A stretch of 64,000 nt of DNA from Exiguobacterium sp. s146 (GCF_018618415.1 NZ_JACSMA010000005.1:37046-101045); one strand, 5' to 3'. Shown: positions 51,689-61,947, counted from the stretch's first letter. Made by a program: numbers and translations. The notes: generated by a model not told the origin, from the letters alone.

Positions 51689-52630
51689 ATGGCACATAAT
51701 CATGCACATGATCATTCTCATACCTCTAACAAAAAGATTTTGATCATTTCATTCTTTATTATTTCGGCATACATGGTTGTAGAGGCGATTGGAGGGTACC
51801 TTACAAATAGCTTAGCACTTTTAGCGGACGCAGGTCACATGCTTAGTGATGCGGCTTCGCTCGCTATTGCATTACTTGCCTTTAAATTAGGTGAACAAAT
51901 AGCGAACAATCGTAAAACGTTCGGATATAGACGCTTCGAGATTCTAGCAGCTGTTTTAAACGGGGTCACACTCATACTGATTTCCATATATATCTTTTAT
52001 GAGGCCATCAATCGATTTATTCAACCACCTGAGGTCGCATCCGTAGGAATGTTAATTGTTAGCAGTATTGGCCTTGCTATAAACCTTCTTGTTGGATGGA
52101 TTATGTTAAGAGGTGCAGACGTAGAACATAATTTGAATATGCGAGGTGCTTATCTACATGTTGTAAGCGATACGTTGGGTTCAGTCGGTGCAATACTGGC
52201 AGCGCTTCTTATCATGGCATTTGGATGGAACTGGGCAGATCCGCTCGCAGGAATCATTGTAGCGGGACTTGTTTTACGAAGTGGTTATTTCGTGACGAAA
52301 TCCGGATTGAACGTATTAATGGAAGGTGCACCACAAAACGTTGATGTCGAAAAGGTTCTTCAAGTCATTCACAACAAGGAGGGGGTACGGAGTATACACG
52401 ACTTTCATCTTTGGAGTATCACAAGTGGAATGAATGCACTCTCATGTCATGTTGTCGTTGATGGTAATTTACAAATCTATGACAGTGAGAATCTACTTCA
52501 AGAAATTGAACACGATTTAGCACATCTGAACGTTCAACACTCTACGATTCAATTCGAAACTCTTTCTCATCCTCACAGCGATGAATTGCTTTGCAAACTG
52601 AAGGTAGGGGAAGTAGTGCATCAACATTAA
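51689..52630 (+). CDS. czcD: CDF zinc/cobalt/cadmium exporter, CzcD type
   Basis: A 313-residue cation diffusion facilitator. A histidine-rich N-terminus (HNHAHDHSH) is followed by six membrane helices carrying the H/D-x3-D metal sites (ADAGHMLSD in helix 2 and HVVSD in helix 5) and a cytosolic C-terminal domain. It exports divalent metal in exchange for protons. ATG 51689 follows AAGGAG, 23 bases after czrA. Confidence 0.94.
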   Translation: MAHNHAHDHSHTSNKKILIISFFIISAYMVVEAIGGYLTNSLALLADAGHMLSDAASLAIALLAFKLGEQIANNRKTFGYRRFEILAAVLNGVTLILISIYIFYEAINRFIQPPEVASVGMLIVSSIGLAINLLVGWIMLRGADVEHNLNMRGAYLHVVSDTLGSVGAILAALLIMAFGWNWADPLAGIIVAGLVLRSGYFVTKSGLNVLMEGAPQNVDVEKVLQVIHNKEGVRSIHDFHLWSITSGMNALSCHVVVDGNLQIYDSENLLQEIEHDLAHLNVQHSTIQFETLSHPHSDELLCKLKVGEVVHQH

Positions 52631-52678
52631 AAAAATCACCTGTTGAGTAGGATTGACAATCAAGAGGAGGAGACAGCA

Positions 52679-52762
52679 ATGCTGATTTTGGATAATAGTT
52701 ACTTAATTTTGAGCATGTATAGAAACTCGATTTTTGGCAACGGAGTTTTGATAGATGATTGA
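52679..52762 (+). CDS. Short leader ORF overlapping the ZIP start
   Basis: ATG 52679 follows GAGGAGGAGA and opens a 27-codon frame (MLILDNSYLILSMYRNSIFG) that ends eight bases inside the ZIP gene. The strong ribosome binding site and overlap suggest translational coupling or a leader peptide; the peptide itself may have no function. Confidence 0.4.
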   Translation: MLILDNSYLILSMYRNSIFGNGVLIDD

Positions 52763-53570
52763 ATATATTTCTTCGTTAGAACCCCTTACTCAAGCATTGC
52801 TGGGTACTTTATTCACTTGGGGGATGACGGCGCTTGGTGCCGCGTTAGTGTTTATGACAAAATCAATGAATCAAAAGCTAATGGATGGGATGCTCGGTTT
52901 TGCTGGAGGAGTAATGATTGCCGCTAGTTTTTGGTCATTACTCTCACCTGCAATTGAGATGGCGGAACAAGATTCTCTTCCGGCGTGGTTACCAGCTGCA
53001 ATCGGTTTCTTACTTGGAGGATTCTTTTTATCAGGTGTTGATAAAGTGATTCCACATCTGCATCCCACTTCACCGATGGATGAGGCTGAGGGTATAAACC
53101 CTAAGAAGAGAAAGCGGAGCACGTTACTGGTGTTAGCAATAACATTGCATAATATTCCAGAGGGACTTGCCATAGGCGTTGCATTTGGAGCAGTTGCAGC
53201 AGGATTCCCTTCATCATCAATCACGGGAGCTATCGCGCTGGCAATCGGAATCGGCATACAAAATTTCCCTGAGGGTGCTGCTGTGTCAATGCCATTGAGA
53301 CGAGATGGATTATCTCGTCGTAAAAGTTTTTTCTATGGCCAGTTATCTGGTATGGTTGAACCGTTCGCGGCGTTGGTAGGAGTAGTAGCAGTACTCATAA
53401 TGGAGCCTTTACTTCCGTTTGCGCTAAGCTTTGCTGCAGGAGCAATGATTTTTGTTGTAGTGGAGGAGGTAGTCCCAGGATCTCAAGAAAATGGAAACAA
53501 GGACTTGGCTTCTGTTTGTTTAATGTTTGGCTTTACAATCATGATGATTTTAGATGTGGCTTTAGGCTAA
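52755..53570 (+). CDS. ZIP-family metal transporter
   Basis: A 271-residue protein with about eight membrane segments. The signature HNIPEG (in TLHNIPEGLAIGVAFGA) and NFPEG (in GIQNFPEGAAVS) are the paired metal-binding motifs of ZIP helices 4 and 5. A histidine in a cytosolic loop (PHLHPT) fits the family. ZIPs usually import zinc or iron; next to exporters it may act in balance or as an exporter-like GufA type. ATG 52755 has GGAG nine bases upstream and overlaps the leader ORF. Confidence 0.88.
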   Translation: MIEYISSLEPLTQALLGTLFTWGMTALGAALVFMTKSMNQKLMDGMLGFAGGVMIAASFWSLLSPAIEMAEQDSLPAWLPAAIGFLLGGFFLSGVDKVIPHLHPTSPMDEAEGINPKKRKRSTLLVLAITLHNIPEGLAIGVAFGAVAAGFPSSSITGAIALAIGIGIQNFPEGAAVSMPLRRDGLSRRKSFFYGQLSGMVEPFAALVGVVAVLIMEPLLPFALSFAAGAMIFVVVEEVVPGSQENGNKDLASVCLMFGFTIMMILDVALG

Positions 53571-53795
53571 AATAATTATTTTTTTAATGGTTATCACTTT
53601 ATTTTTTGACTGATATATATTCAAGATACTAACTATATTCGGAAGTGTAAATAATGAGCCTTAATTATATTTACTTTCAGTCGGTATTTTTACTGTTGGA
53701 TAAATAAAAATACTAGAAGAAAAAATATAAAACCTCTTGCCCTGGCAATTAAAATCGTGGAGTTATCTATTTCATTCTGAAATTTCCTGAAAATT

Positions 53796-54785
53796 TTGGG
53801 GGTGATTTTGATAGAGAAGGAAAGCAAATTCGGAATTCAAGTGCTAGAGAAGGTGGAAGCCCACCAAGTCAGTATATACATCATTTTTTTGATGTTGGCA
53901 GTAATCTTTGGTCTATTGAATACAGAAGCTGTATATCTCGATATTTTTATTTCTCCCCTTTTAGGAGTTTTGATGTATGGGATGTTCGTTCAAATTCCGT
54001 TTCTGAAATCGAATGGATCTGCTACAAACATGAGGTTTGTGGTAGCTCTTTTATTAGGAAATTTTGTTGCCGTTCCTTTAATAGTTTAGGTTTTGGTTAT
54101 CATATTTCTTCAAGATTCATCACTAATGCTGGGGGTGTATTTGGTGTTGTTAACACCGTGCATCGACTATGTGATTGTTTTTACAAAGATGGGAAAGGGA
54201 AACGAATCAATATTGTTAAAAGTAACACCGATTCTTTTAATTTTACAGACGATATTCTTACCCATATATTTATTCGTATTATTAGGAGAAAAGGCTATTA
54301 GTATCGTTAGGATGGGTCCATTTCTAGATGCATTTCTATTTTTGATTTTTATACCGCTTCTATTAGCGATAATGACACAATTGTGTTCTAAAAAGAGTTC
54401 TTTAGGTAATCGTATCATGAAAATGCCGCCATGGATTCCCGTTCCATTTATGTCTTTTGTACTTTTTGTGGTAGTTGCCTCTCAAATTAGGGAAGTGTAT
54501 AGTGACCTCGGGACATTAATAGATGTAATACCAGTTTATATTTTATTTCTACTTATCATACCATGGGTGTCAAAGTCCCTTGGTAAGTTGTTCAAACTAG
54601 ATATTGCTTCAAGAAGAGCAATTACATTTAGTATGGGAACAAGGAATTCACTTGTAGTTCTTCCATTAGCATCTATATTACCAGAGCCCCTATCAACACA
54701 AGTAGCTGTAGTGATCATTTTACAGACCGTTACCGAATTGTTCGGAGAAGTCTTATATATAAAATTAGTGCCTAAATGGTTCTAA
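53796..54785 (+). pseudogene. ACR3/BASS-like transporter gene with in-frame amber stop
   Basis: Two parts in one frame, 53796-54086 and 54090-54785, are separated only by a TAG at 54087-54089. The joined product (about 329 residues) looks like an arsenite-efflux-type member of the bile-acid-symporter superfamily: LTPCIDYVIVFTKMG is the ACR3 Pro-Cys motif, and TELFGEVLY fits the conserved C-terminal glutamate region. TAG probably replaced TGG (Trp). Unless the codon is suppressed or translation restarts at TTG 54093, the transporter is split. The start at 53796 follows GGGGGTG. Confidence 0.8.
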
Positions 54786-54997
54786 CAAATTAGATACATG
54801 TATTTAATTTCGCTTTCAAAAATTACGTCCTTCGATTGTTTATTAAAATATTAAGAACTGCGCTTAAGTTCTCAAGTATGCGTTGTTTACAATCAATAGG
54901 CAAAGAAATTTATTATATTGCAGAACGCTAGAGACCAGTATTATTCTAACAACTAACCTTTTTAAGGATGGACTACCAAGTGAGGAGAGATCGAACA

Positions 54998-55849
54998 ATG
55001 GCGAGTACTGATAAGGCATCAAAAAATATCAAACTAGCATTTATAATTAATCTTGTTTTCTCGATTGGTGAATTTATCGGGGGATTTTTGATTAATAGTG
55101 TTGCAATCATGTCGGACGCCATTCACGATTTAGGTGATGCTCTTGCATTGGGCCTGTCCTGGTTCTTACAAAAATTTTCGAACAAAAAACCCGATCATAA
55201 CTTCACTTTTGGATATAATCGTTTTTCCCTTTTAGGAGCATTAATAAATGCGACAATATTAATAATTGGATCTGTATATATTTTTACTCAAGCAATTCCT
55301 CTACTGTTTGAACCGGAGCATTCTAATGCACAAGGAATGATTTGGTTTGCAATTTTTGGTGTGCTTTTAAATGGTTTTGCGGCATTCCGTCTACACAAAG
55401 GAAAATCAGTAAATGAGGGAGTACTATCTTGGCACCTTTTAGAAGATGTTTTAGGTTGGATTGCCGTTCTTGTAGTAGGGATAGTTTTACTCTTCAAGGA
55501 TATACATATACTTGACCCCATCCTATCAATTGCTATTGCGTTGTTTATATTAGTGAATGTGTTTCGTAATTTAGTTAAAACAATGAAAATACTTTTAGGT
55601 GCTGTCCCTGATGGTATTGACATCGATGAGGTGAAGCAAAAGATTGAAGGTATTGAAGAAGTGATTTCTGTTCAAAACCTATATGTCTGGTCAATTGATG
55701 GCGAAGATAACGCCATGAATTTACACTTAATAGTAGAAGAGATGAATCTAAAGGATTCAACTATTGTTAAACAAAAAGTCAAAGAAGTGACTTCAAAACT
55801 AGATGTTAAACATTCTACAATAGAGTTAGAATCAAAAAAACACAACTAA
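54998..55849 (+). CDS. Second CDF cation exporter
   Basis: About 283 residues from ATG 54998, which follows GAGGAGAG; an upstream start at 54968 is less well placed. Six membrane helices, with metal sites MSDAIHDLGDAL (helix 2) and HLLEDVLG (helix 5) and a C-terminal cytosolic domain. It differs clearly from CzcD (no His-rich N-terminus), so its metal preference may differ. It stands alone, with its own terminator downstream. Confidence 0.9.
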   Translation: MASTDKASKNIKLAFIINLVFSIGEFIGGFLINSVAIMSDAIHDLGDALALGLSWFLQKFSNKKPDHNFTFGYNRFSLLGALINATILIIGSVYIFTQAIPLLFEPEHSNAQGMIWFAIFGVLLNGFAAFRLHKGKSVNEGVLSWHLLEDVLGWIAVLVVGIVLLFKDIHILDPILSIAIALFILVNVFRNLVKTMKILLGAVPDGIDIDEVKQKIEGIEEVISVQNLYVWSIDGEDNAMNLHLIVEEMNLKDSTIVKQKVKEVTSKLDVKHSTIELESKKHN

Positions 55850-55967
55850 AGAAATAAGTCATCCTTGCACCAAATCCACACTGAGGTTCGACATATGAGT
55901 AAAAATTCTATACTTCATACCGTCTGATACCAATAAATACTTTTCTACGTGCAAGGAAACTGAATAT

Positions 55968-56011
55968 CGAATGAGGGTATATTTAGAAACCCCCTCATTC
56001 GTTTTTTTTTT
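55968..56011 (+). terminator. Terminator after the second CDF gene
   Basis: CGAATGAGGG pairs with CCCTCATTCG and is followed by a run of nine or more T. Confidence 0.88.
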
Positions 56012-56228
56012 GAACACTATCGAAATTTCGTCTCTTAAAATAGGATGTATTCGAATGAATGAATGATTCCAAAACGAACGTTCAAATATTTAGATTTAAT
56101 TGTCATAGTTTAGTAGACCTATCGACCGGATTTTCTTTCCATACTTCGGAGAATATTCCGGTCAATGAATAAGGTTCGGCCTCGATTAAAACTGTCTGAT
56201 GATAAAAAAGCTGACAATGAAACCTAAA
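56012..56228. other. Intergenic, nothing recognised
   Basis: About 220 AT-rich bases between two terminators. An ATTCGAATGAATGAATG stretch resembles the half-sites of the cad operator, but no promoter or gene is visible. Confidence 0.35.
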
Positions 56229-56262
56229 AAGATGACTCGGGAACAATACCGAAGTCATCTTA
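56229..56262 (-). terminator. Terminator of the cad operon
   Basis: On the minus strand AAGATGACTTCGG pairs with CCGAGTCATCTT and is followed by TTTTTAGG. Confidence 0.8.
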
Positions 56263-56346
56263 AAGCCGTCTTAAAAAACAGAGATCATTTATTTTTATCA
56301 TACCCAGTACAAATTCGAGGATATAAAAATGAATATTTTTGTTTTT

Positions 56347-58776
56347 TTATTCTTTGACATTCATCAGTCTTAAACTGTTCAGTGCTACCAGAAGAGTTGC
56401 CCCCATATCGGACATAATAGCTATCCATAGGGTGAGCCAGCCCGGGATGACCAAGAGTAATGCAATCGCTTTGATACTGATAGCGAACGCGATGTTCACT
56501 TTGATAATATTTAGGGATTTTCGGCTCAATTTTATCGTAAACGGTAGTTTGCTCAAATCGTCGCCCATCAGGGCGACATCTGCTGTTTCCAAAGCGGTAT
56601 CCGTTCCAGCACCACCCATGGCAATTCCAACAGTAGAGGCAGCGAGTGCCGGAGCGTCATTTACGCCGTCCCCGACCATCGCGACATTGTCGTACTCAGC
56701 TCGCAAGCGTTTAATGACATTTAATTTATCCTCTGGCATCAATTCTGCCTGGATTTCGTTGACGCCGACCTGCTGGCCGATGGCCTGACCGGTCCCTTTG
56801 TTGTCGCCCGTCAGCATGATTGTCTTCTTGATGCCCATTTGATGCAGCTTCTGGATGACTTCCTTGCTGGATTCACGGACTTCATCCGCCACGGCAATGA
56901 CCGCGAGGATAGTTTGTTCCGTTCCGATGATCATGGCTGTCTTGCCCTGATTTTGAAGGGCTGTTACATTTTGTTCCAAGTTCTCATCGGCACTTGCGGC
57001 GCCCAGCTCGTTGAAGAGGATCGGGCTGCCGATATAGTACGTGGTTCCTTCGACGGTTCCTTTAATCCCTTTGCCGGTAATGGATGAGAAGTCCTCGACC
57101 AAGACCGAAGAATAAGAAATATTTTCTGCATCCGCTTTTTTCATGATGGCCGAAGCAAGGGGATGCTGTGAGCGGTACTCCAGTGCTGTGACGATAGAAA
57201 GCAGCTCTTTTTCACTGATTCCCTTGTTCAGCACTTCAAAGTCCGTGACAACCGGAACCCCTTTGGTCAAGGTGCCGGTCTTGTCAAACGCGATGGCTTT
57301 CAGCGCGCCCATTTCTTCCAAATACACGCCGCCTTTTACCAAAACGCCTTTTTTCGCTGCGTTCCCGATAGCAGATACAATCGAAATCGGAGTCGAAATG
57401 ACCAAAGCACACGGGCAGCCTACGACTAGCACAGCCAATCCTTGGTAGACCCAGGTTTCCCAGCTGGCATCAAACAGAAGGGGAGGAACGATGGCTACAA
57501 GCGCAGCAACGACCATGATAATCGGTGTATAATATTTGGCAAATTTATCGACAAACGCCTGCGAAGGAGCCCGTTCGCCTTGTGCTTCCTCAACCAGGTG
57601 GATGATTTTCGCAATGGTTGTGTCTTCAACCAACTTCGTGACTTTGACTTCGAGCAAGCCTTCTTCATTCAGCGTGCCCGCGAAGACGTCATCGTTCACC
57701 GTTTTGGCGACCGGCACGGATTCCCCGGTGATCGCCGCCTGATTGACCGCCGAATAGCCGTTGGTCACCGTGCCGTCCATGGCAATCTTCTGTCCGGGTC
57801 TGACAATCATGGTGTCGCCCACCACAATGTCGTCCACCGAAATCAGCTGTTCCTGGCCATTCCGCCGGACGAGTGCTTCTTTCGGGGCAATGTCCATCAA
57901 CGAACGGATGGATTGGCGGGCACGGTCCATGGAATAGCGTTCCAGTGCTTCACTGATCGCAAAGAGGATGACCACGATAGACGCTTCCGCCCATTCGCCG
58001 ATAAAAGCCGCCCCGATGACGGCAACGGTCATGAGGGTTTTCATGTCGAAATCCAGGCGTATTAAATTCTGGAAACCGACTTTGAAGAGCGAGTACCCAC
58101 CAATGACAATGGCTGCCACGAATAGGAGGGAGGTTATCAAATTTTCTTCTCCATTAACGTACTGGGAAATGTACCCGAAAACGATCAACAGGGTGGAGTA
58201 GAGCAAAGTGCTATGTTTTTGGTAGAACGGCACGTTGTCCTCTTTTTTGACTGTCACTTTTTCGGCTTCCGTTTTCGAACCAGCTGGCCGACCTGTAATT
58301 TCAGGAGCGACCTTCAGGTTTTCAAACGCCCCGGCTTTCTCCAATTCTTCGACGGTGGCTGCCCCGTAAACGGAAATCTTTGAAGCGCCGAAATTCACTT
58401 TGGCATCTTGGACACCGGGAAGCTGCTTGACGTTGTTCTCGAATTTCCCGGCGCAGTTGGCGCAGGTAAAGCCTTCGACCCGGAAAACGTTTTTGTCCTC
58501 TTTAGCCACGTTCACTTCCGGGAGCGACTGACGTTTCGGTTTTTCCGGTGCTACTTTCAAATTCTCGAAAGCGCCAGCTTTTTCCAGTTCCTCGACCGTT
58601 GCTTCGCCGTAAACGGAAATTTTCGAAGCGCCGAAATTCACTTTCGCATCCTCAACACCGGAAAGGTTTTTGACGTTCTTCTCGAATTTTCCGGCACAGT
58701 TGGCGCACGAAAATCCTTCCACACGGTAGACTGTTTTTTCTTCTTCTATCTTTGCTTTCTCAACCAACTTCAACAA
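56347..58776 (-). CDS. cadA: Cadmium/zinc/lead P1B-type ATPase with two HMA domains
   Basis: An 809-residue exporter. Two N-terminal heavy-metal domains each have C-A-N-C (about residues 24-27 and 103-106) and are near-duplicates. Then come the P-type ATPase parts: the membrane CPC motif in GCPCALVIS (about 452), phosphorylation site DKTGTLT (about 494), and [12 protein letters not shown]. It pumps Cd(II), Zn(II) or Pb(II) out. The start is one of several nearby TTG codons (58776, 58773 or 58767); 58767 has the best spacing from AAGGGGG. It overlaps cadC. GC is visibly higher than in the preceding metal genes, so it may have come separately. Confidence 0.95.
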   Translation of the reverse strand: MLKLVEKAKIEEEKTVYRVEGFSCANCAGKFEKNVKNLSGVEDAKVNFGASKISVYGEATVEELEKAGAFENLKVAPEKPKRQSLPEVNVAKEDKNVFRVEGFTCANCAGKFENNVKQLPGVQDAKVNFGASKISVYGAATVEELEKAGAFENLKVAPEITGRPAGSKTEAEKVTVKKEDNVPFYQKHSTLLYSTLLIVFGYISQYVNGEENLITSLLFVAAIVIGGYSLFKVGFQNLIRLDFDMKTLMTVAVIGAAFIGEWAEASIVVILFAISEALERYSMDRARQSIRSLMDIAPKEALVRRNGQEQLISVDDIVVGDTMIVRPGQKIAMDGTVTNGYSAVNQAAITGESVPVAKTVNDDVFAGTLNEEGLLEVKVTKLVEDTTIAKIIHLVEEAQGERAPSQAFVDKFAKYYTPIIMVVAALVAIVPPLLFDASWETWVYQGLAVLVVGCPCALVISTPISIVSAIGNAAKKGVLVKGGVYLEEMGALKAIAFDKTGTLTKGVPVVTDFEVLNKGISEKELLSIVTALEYRSQHPLASAIMKKADAENISYSSVLVEDFSSITGKGIKGTVEGTTYYIGSPILFNELGAASADENLEQNVTALQNQGKTAMIIGTEQTILAVIAVADEVRESSKEVIQKLHQMGIKKTIMLTGDNKGTGQAIGQQVGVNEIQAELMPEDKLNVIKRLRAEYDNVAMVGDGVNDAPALAASTVGIAMGGAGTDTALETADVALMGDDLSKLPFTIKLSRKSLNIIKVNIAFAISIKAIALLLVIPGWLTLWIAIMSDMGATLLVALNSLRLMNVKE

Positions 58777-59125
58777 CCCCCTTCTGATGAGCGAAGGCCA
58801 CTTGAACCAGATGTTTCACATGTGCATCATCCAACGAATAATAGACCAATTTGCCTTCTTTGCGGTATTTCGCCAACCCCATATTTTTTAACAGGCGCAG
58901 GTGGTAGGAAGCCGTCGCTGTAGAAGAGCCGATGATATTGGCGACGTCGCAAACACAGAGTTTGTCCTCCAGCGATAAGGCATAAGCGATTTTGATTCTC
59001 GTATCGTCGGACAATGCCTTGAAAATTTTCGCGACTTCCAACGGATTTTGCTCTGCAAGCTGTTGCTGGACTCGCACAACTTTTTCTTCGTCCACACACA
59101 AAATTTCGCATGTATCTTTGCTCAT
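58760..59125 (-). CDS. cadC: Cadmium-responsive ArsR-family repressor
   Basis: A 121-residue repressor. The N-terminal Cys (CEILCVDE), LCVCD in the alpha-3 helix, and the winged helix [18 protein letters not shown] are those of CadC, which releases DNA when cadmium, lead or bismuth binds. The middle gene of cadD-cadC-cadA; its end overlaps the start of cadA. Confidence 0.94.
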   Translation of the reverse strand: MSKDTCEILCVDEEKVVRVQQQLAEQNPLEVAKIFKALSDDTRIKIAYALSLEDKLCVCDVANIIGSSTATASYHLRLLKNMGLAKYRKEGKLVYYSLDDAHVKHLVQVAFAHQKGVVEVG

Positions 59126-59204
59126 TTCATTTTCCTCTTTTCATCAAATAAATAGGTTGCAGTAAGTTTTTCTTCTATAGGAACAGAGCATGTGAAAAAT
59201 CATT

Positions 59205-59822
59205 TCAGCTCACCAGTCTCCAAAGGAATCGAAAGGTTCCGTTCTCCATCATGATCAAGATGCCGAGTCCGATGAAGACAATCGGTACAATCCAGCGTTC
59301 CCATTTCTCAATCGTTTCAGAGACCGACTTAACGGATGCCAAACGGTAACTAAGGTAACACAAAATCGCGACCATGACGGCAAAGACAATAAGCATCACA
59401 ACGGTTTCACTCAGATTCAAAGTTGAGAAATAGGGTATGTAGACGCCGATGTTGTCGCCGCCAGCCGCCAATGTAATGACTGTGACGGTTACAAACAAGC
59501 GATTGGATTTTCCGGAAGATAATCGGGACAGGATATCCTCTTCGTCGTTTTCTTCTTCCTCTTTAAACCACACTTTGATTCCTAGGTAAATCGGAATGAG
59601 TCCGAGCAACCCGACCCAATGTTCCGGAACGAAGGTAAGACCGGATGCAGCCAATAGACTGACACCAACCAATAGGGCTGTCCCCAAATACTGGCCGATG
59701 ACAATGGATTTTAATTGGCCGGATTTTTTGGTCTGTGAAAACAAAATCAATAATATGATGACGTAATCAATGCTTGTTGCAATATAAGCTGCAATGGCGG
59801 AAAAAATAGTGGATATCAACAT
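59205..59822 (-). CDS. cadD: Cadmium resistance transporter, CadD type
   Basis: About 205 residues from ATG 59822, which follows AAAGGAG; TTG 59828 is possible. Five or six hydrophobic segments, with an acidic loop (EEEENDEED) between the third and fourth, as in CadD of staphylococcal plasmids, a LysE-superfamily-like Cd exporter. It is the first gene of the cad operon. Confidence 0.9.
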   Translation of the reverse strand: MLISTIFSAIAAYIATSIDYVIILLILFSQTKKSGQLKSIVIGQYLGTALLVGVSLLAASGLTFVPEHWVGLLGLIPIYLGIKVWFKEEEENDEEDILSRLSSGKSNRLFVTVTVITLAAGGDNIGVYIPYFSTLNLSETVVMLIVFAVMVAILCYLSYRLASVKSVSETIEKWERWIVPIVFIGLGILIMMENGTFRFLWRLVS

Positions 59823-59870
59823 CACCAACTCCTTTGTAAATCCGAGCTTTAACGAATACTTTACTGTTAG

Positions 59871-59955
59871 TTAAACATTCAAATGAATGTTTGATTAAAG
59901 CAAGTGTATAAATATTTCGCTGGATTGTCAATCAAATGTTCAAACGAATGTTTAA
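59871..59955 (-). promoter_or_regulatory. cad promoter with two CadC-like operators
   Basis: On the minus strand TTGACA (59926-59931) and TACACT (59903-59908) are 17 bases apart. Downstream lies AAACATTCA-n2-TGAATGTTT (59873-59892), and upstream a related inverted repeat around 59934-59953. Both resemble ArsR/CadC operators with ATTCAAAT half-sites. Binding would block the promoter from both sides. Confidence 0.7.
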
Positions 59956-60133
59956 ATGTTATGTTTTACACGCTAAAACCTGTAGGAAAGGGAAACAATA
60001 AATACAGAATAAGCTTTTAAGGGTTCCACCAGATAAAGGTTTACATATGAGATATTATCGGAAGAGAGGAAGCCCAAAAGCTTCTTCTCTTTTCTACTTA
60101 AATTCAATTAACACAAAAAAGTTTTCAAAAACG
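59956..60133. other. Intergenic with a terminator-like hairpin
   Basis: GAAGAGAGGAAGCCCAAAAG...CTTCTTCTCTTTTC (about 60061-60095) can form an imperfect hairpin followed by T residues. No gene seen. Confidence 0.35.
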
Positions 60134-61195
60134 CCGATTGTAAAATTAAGCTAGACAATTGAAAAAGCCATTCGTGGTGCACTCACAATGTATTTTCCGA
60201 CCAAAGAAAAACATAGGAGTGATTACGAATGACCTACACCCATCTTACCACGGATGAACTGGTGATGATAGAATCCTACCACCGCCAAAATATACCTGTA
60301 GCGATCATTGCTAAGTTGATGAACCGTTCCAGGCAGCCAATCTACAACGTCATCAATTTCCTGAAATCAGGACATACAGCGCTCGACTTCTACACGCAAT
60401 ACAAGAAAAATAAGAAACGCTGCGGCCGGCGGAAGATTGTCCTGCCGAAGAAACAAGTGGCCTATGTTCAAGACAAGGTGGCGCAGGGCTGGACGCCGGA
60501 TGTCATTGTCGGCCGGGCAGAAACGGCCATCGATTGTTCCGCGCGCACCATCTATCGCATGTTCAAAAATCAGGTCTTTGACGCCGCCACGCTGCCGATG
60601 AAAGGAAAACGGAAACCCAATGGACACCAGGAACGCCGGGGAAAGCAGGCGTTCAAACGCCATATTTCCGAACGGGAAGCCGACAACCCGTCGTTCAAAA
60701 AAGAGTTCGGGCATATCGAAGGCGACACCATTGTGGGTGCCCGCCACAAAAGTGCGGTGATCACGCTGGTCGAACGGCTGACGAAAGTCATCATCGCCCT
60801 GAAGCCTGCAGGACGCAAGGCTTGCGATATTGAAACTGCGTTGAACCAGTGGTTCCAAGGGGTCCCGAGAAATCTGTTCAAATCCATCACGTTTGATTGC
60901 GGCAAGGAATTCTCTAATTGGAAACCGTTGTGCAACCGGCACGACGTCTCGATTTACTTTGCGGATCCTGGCACGCCTTCTCAGCGCGCCTTGAATGAAA
61001 ACTCCAACGGGCTCCTGCGGAAAGACGGCTTGGCAAAGGAAATGGACTTCAACCAGGTGGATCAAACATTTATTTCGTCGGTGGCCGACAAGCGGAATAA
61101 CATCCCAAGAAAGTCACTGAATTACCGCACACCGTTGGAGGCATTTTTGAGTCACCTGAATGGAGTCGATCTGTCTAGCTTAAATTGACAAACGG
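60134..61195 (+). mobile_element. IS30-family insertion sequence, about 1.06 kb
   Basis: Imperfect 24-bp inverted repeats at 60134-60157 and 61172-61195 (21 of 24 positions match; inner part TTAAGCTAGACA). A single transposase gene fills the element. I do not see a clear 2-3 bp target duplication. The element sits between the cad operon and the second copy of the 2.5-kb module. Confidence 0.85.
60229..61188 (+). CDS. IS30-family transposase
   Basis: A 319-residue DDE enzyme. An N-terminal helix-turn-helix (TTDELVMIESYHRQNIPVAI) is followed by the catalytic pieces GHIEGDTIVG (first D), TFDCGKEFSNW (second D) and GTPSQRALNENSNGLLRK (E), all intact. The length is normal. The start follows AGGAGTGATT. 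Its 3' end lies inside the right inverted repeat. It appears complete and potentially active. Confidence 0.93.
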   Translation: MTYTHLTTDELVMIESYHRQNIPVAIIAKLMNRSRQPIYNVINFLKSGHTALDFYTQYKKNKKRCGRRKIVLPKKQVAYVQDKVAQGWTPDVIVGRAETAIDCSARTIYRMFKNQVFDAATLPMKGKRKPNGHQERRGKQAFKRHISEREADNPSFKKEFGHIEGDTIVGARHKSAVITLVERLTKVIIALKPAGRKACDIETALNQWFQGVPRNLFKSITFDCGKEFSNWKPLCNRHDVSIYFADPGTPSQRALNENSNGLLRKDGLAKEMDFNQVDQTFISSVADKRNNIPRKSLNYRTPLEAFLSHLNGVDLSSLN

Positions 61196-61284
61196 AATGA
61201 TTTAAAGATATCAGTGTACTGCAACTTTTAACTGATACATCTATAAAAGCAGCAAAGGATTTTTCGTCAGCAACCGCCAGGGCG

Positions 61285-61626
61285 TTAGTCCATCGATTGT
61301 TCCACGTGAATGATTGCCTCGAACGGCACATGGATGATCCCGTCCCGCTGATTGGCCAGCTCGACGGTCCGCTCCATGTAATTCGTCCGGTGCACAAACC
61401 CCTTGAATCGTTTCATCTCCCGATCCTCCACATATTTCACCTCCACCATATCCCCGCTGAAGATCGCGTCATTCAGCACATTCTCATAGACCGATAGGAC
61501 CTGTTCATCGATATCTGGCATCTCAATTTTTTGAATCTCTTTATAGTATTTCGTCAGTAGCGCCTTGTGCTCGGGCATGAGGAACGGGATCCATTTCAGC
61601 TCACCCCGATCGCGATACATCGTCAT
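61285..61626 (-). CDS. YolD-like protein, copy 2
   Basis: A 113-residue protein from ATG 61626, preceded by AAGGAG. It is close to copy 1 (a few conservative changes such as R to K and N to S) and keeps the YRDRGELKW motif. It is also 23 bases from a LexA-like box, so both copies are likely SOS-induced. Confidence 0.85.
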   Translation of the reverse strand: MTMYRDRGELKWIPFLMPEHKALLTKYYKEIQKIEMPDIDEQVLSVYENVLNDAIFSGDMVEVKYVEDREMKRFKGFVHRTNYMERTVELANQRDGIIHVPFEAIIHVEQSMD

Positions 61627-61649
61627 CACAATCACTCCTTTTTATAAAA

Positions 61650-61663
61650 CGAACACTTGTTCC
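61650..61663 (-). promoter_or_regulatory. LexA/DinR-like SOS box, copy 2
   Basis: CGAACACTTGTTCC: the outer GAAC/GTTC arms are kept while the middle four bases differ from copy 1, as expected for a binding site. Confidence 0.7.
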
Positions 61664-61719
61664 TATTTTATACCTGATTTGTCCCGTTTGAACAGCCTTT
61701 TTCATGATTGTTGATCCCT

Positions 61720-61947
61720 GCGTCCTGTTTCCGTACTCTAGCTCGCTGGTCGTCGGTGCAAGGGACGTCAAAAAAATGACGCGCCCTCCGGCCCGTCTTC
61801 CTTCGCTTTAGGCTCAAAGCAAGGCTTTTCGCTCGTTGGCTACGGAAGCCTGGACCTATGTGCGCTCTACGCATTTTTTTGAGGCTCTCCCTGCGGTCGC
61901 CCTTGCACCGTCTCCCGACGCTCGCAACGAATCCGTCAACAGGACGC
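61720..61947. ncRNA. Structured noncoding element, copy 2
   Basis: Same length (228 bases) and same stems as copy 1: GCGTCCTGTT (61720-61729) with AACAGGACGC (61938-61947), and CGGTGCAAGGG with CCCTTGCACCG. The hairpin at 61800-61824 carries a T-A pair (61803/61821) in place of the C-G pair in copy 1. The other changes cluster in about ten bases (CAACGAAT for CTTCGTTC) near the 3' side. Confidence 0.6.

Noticed and set aside
61308..61323. parS-like TGTTCCACGTGAATGA
   Set aside because: It lies inside the yolD coding sequence, is only half palindromic, and differs in the other copy.
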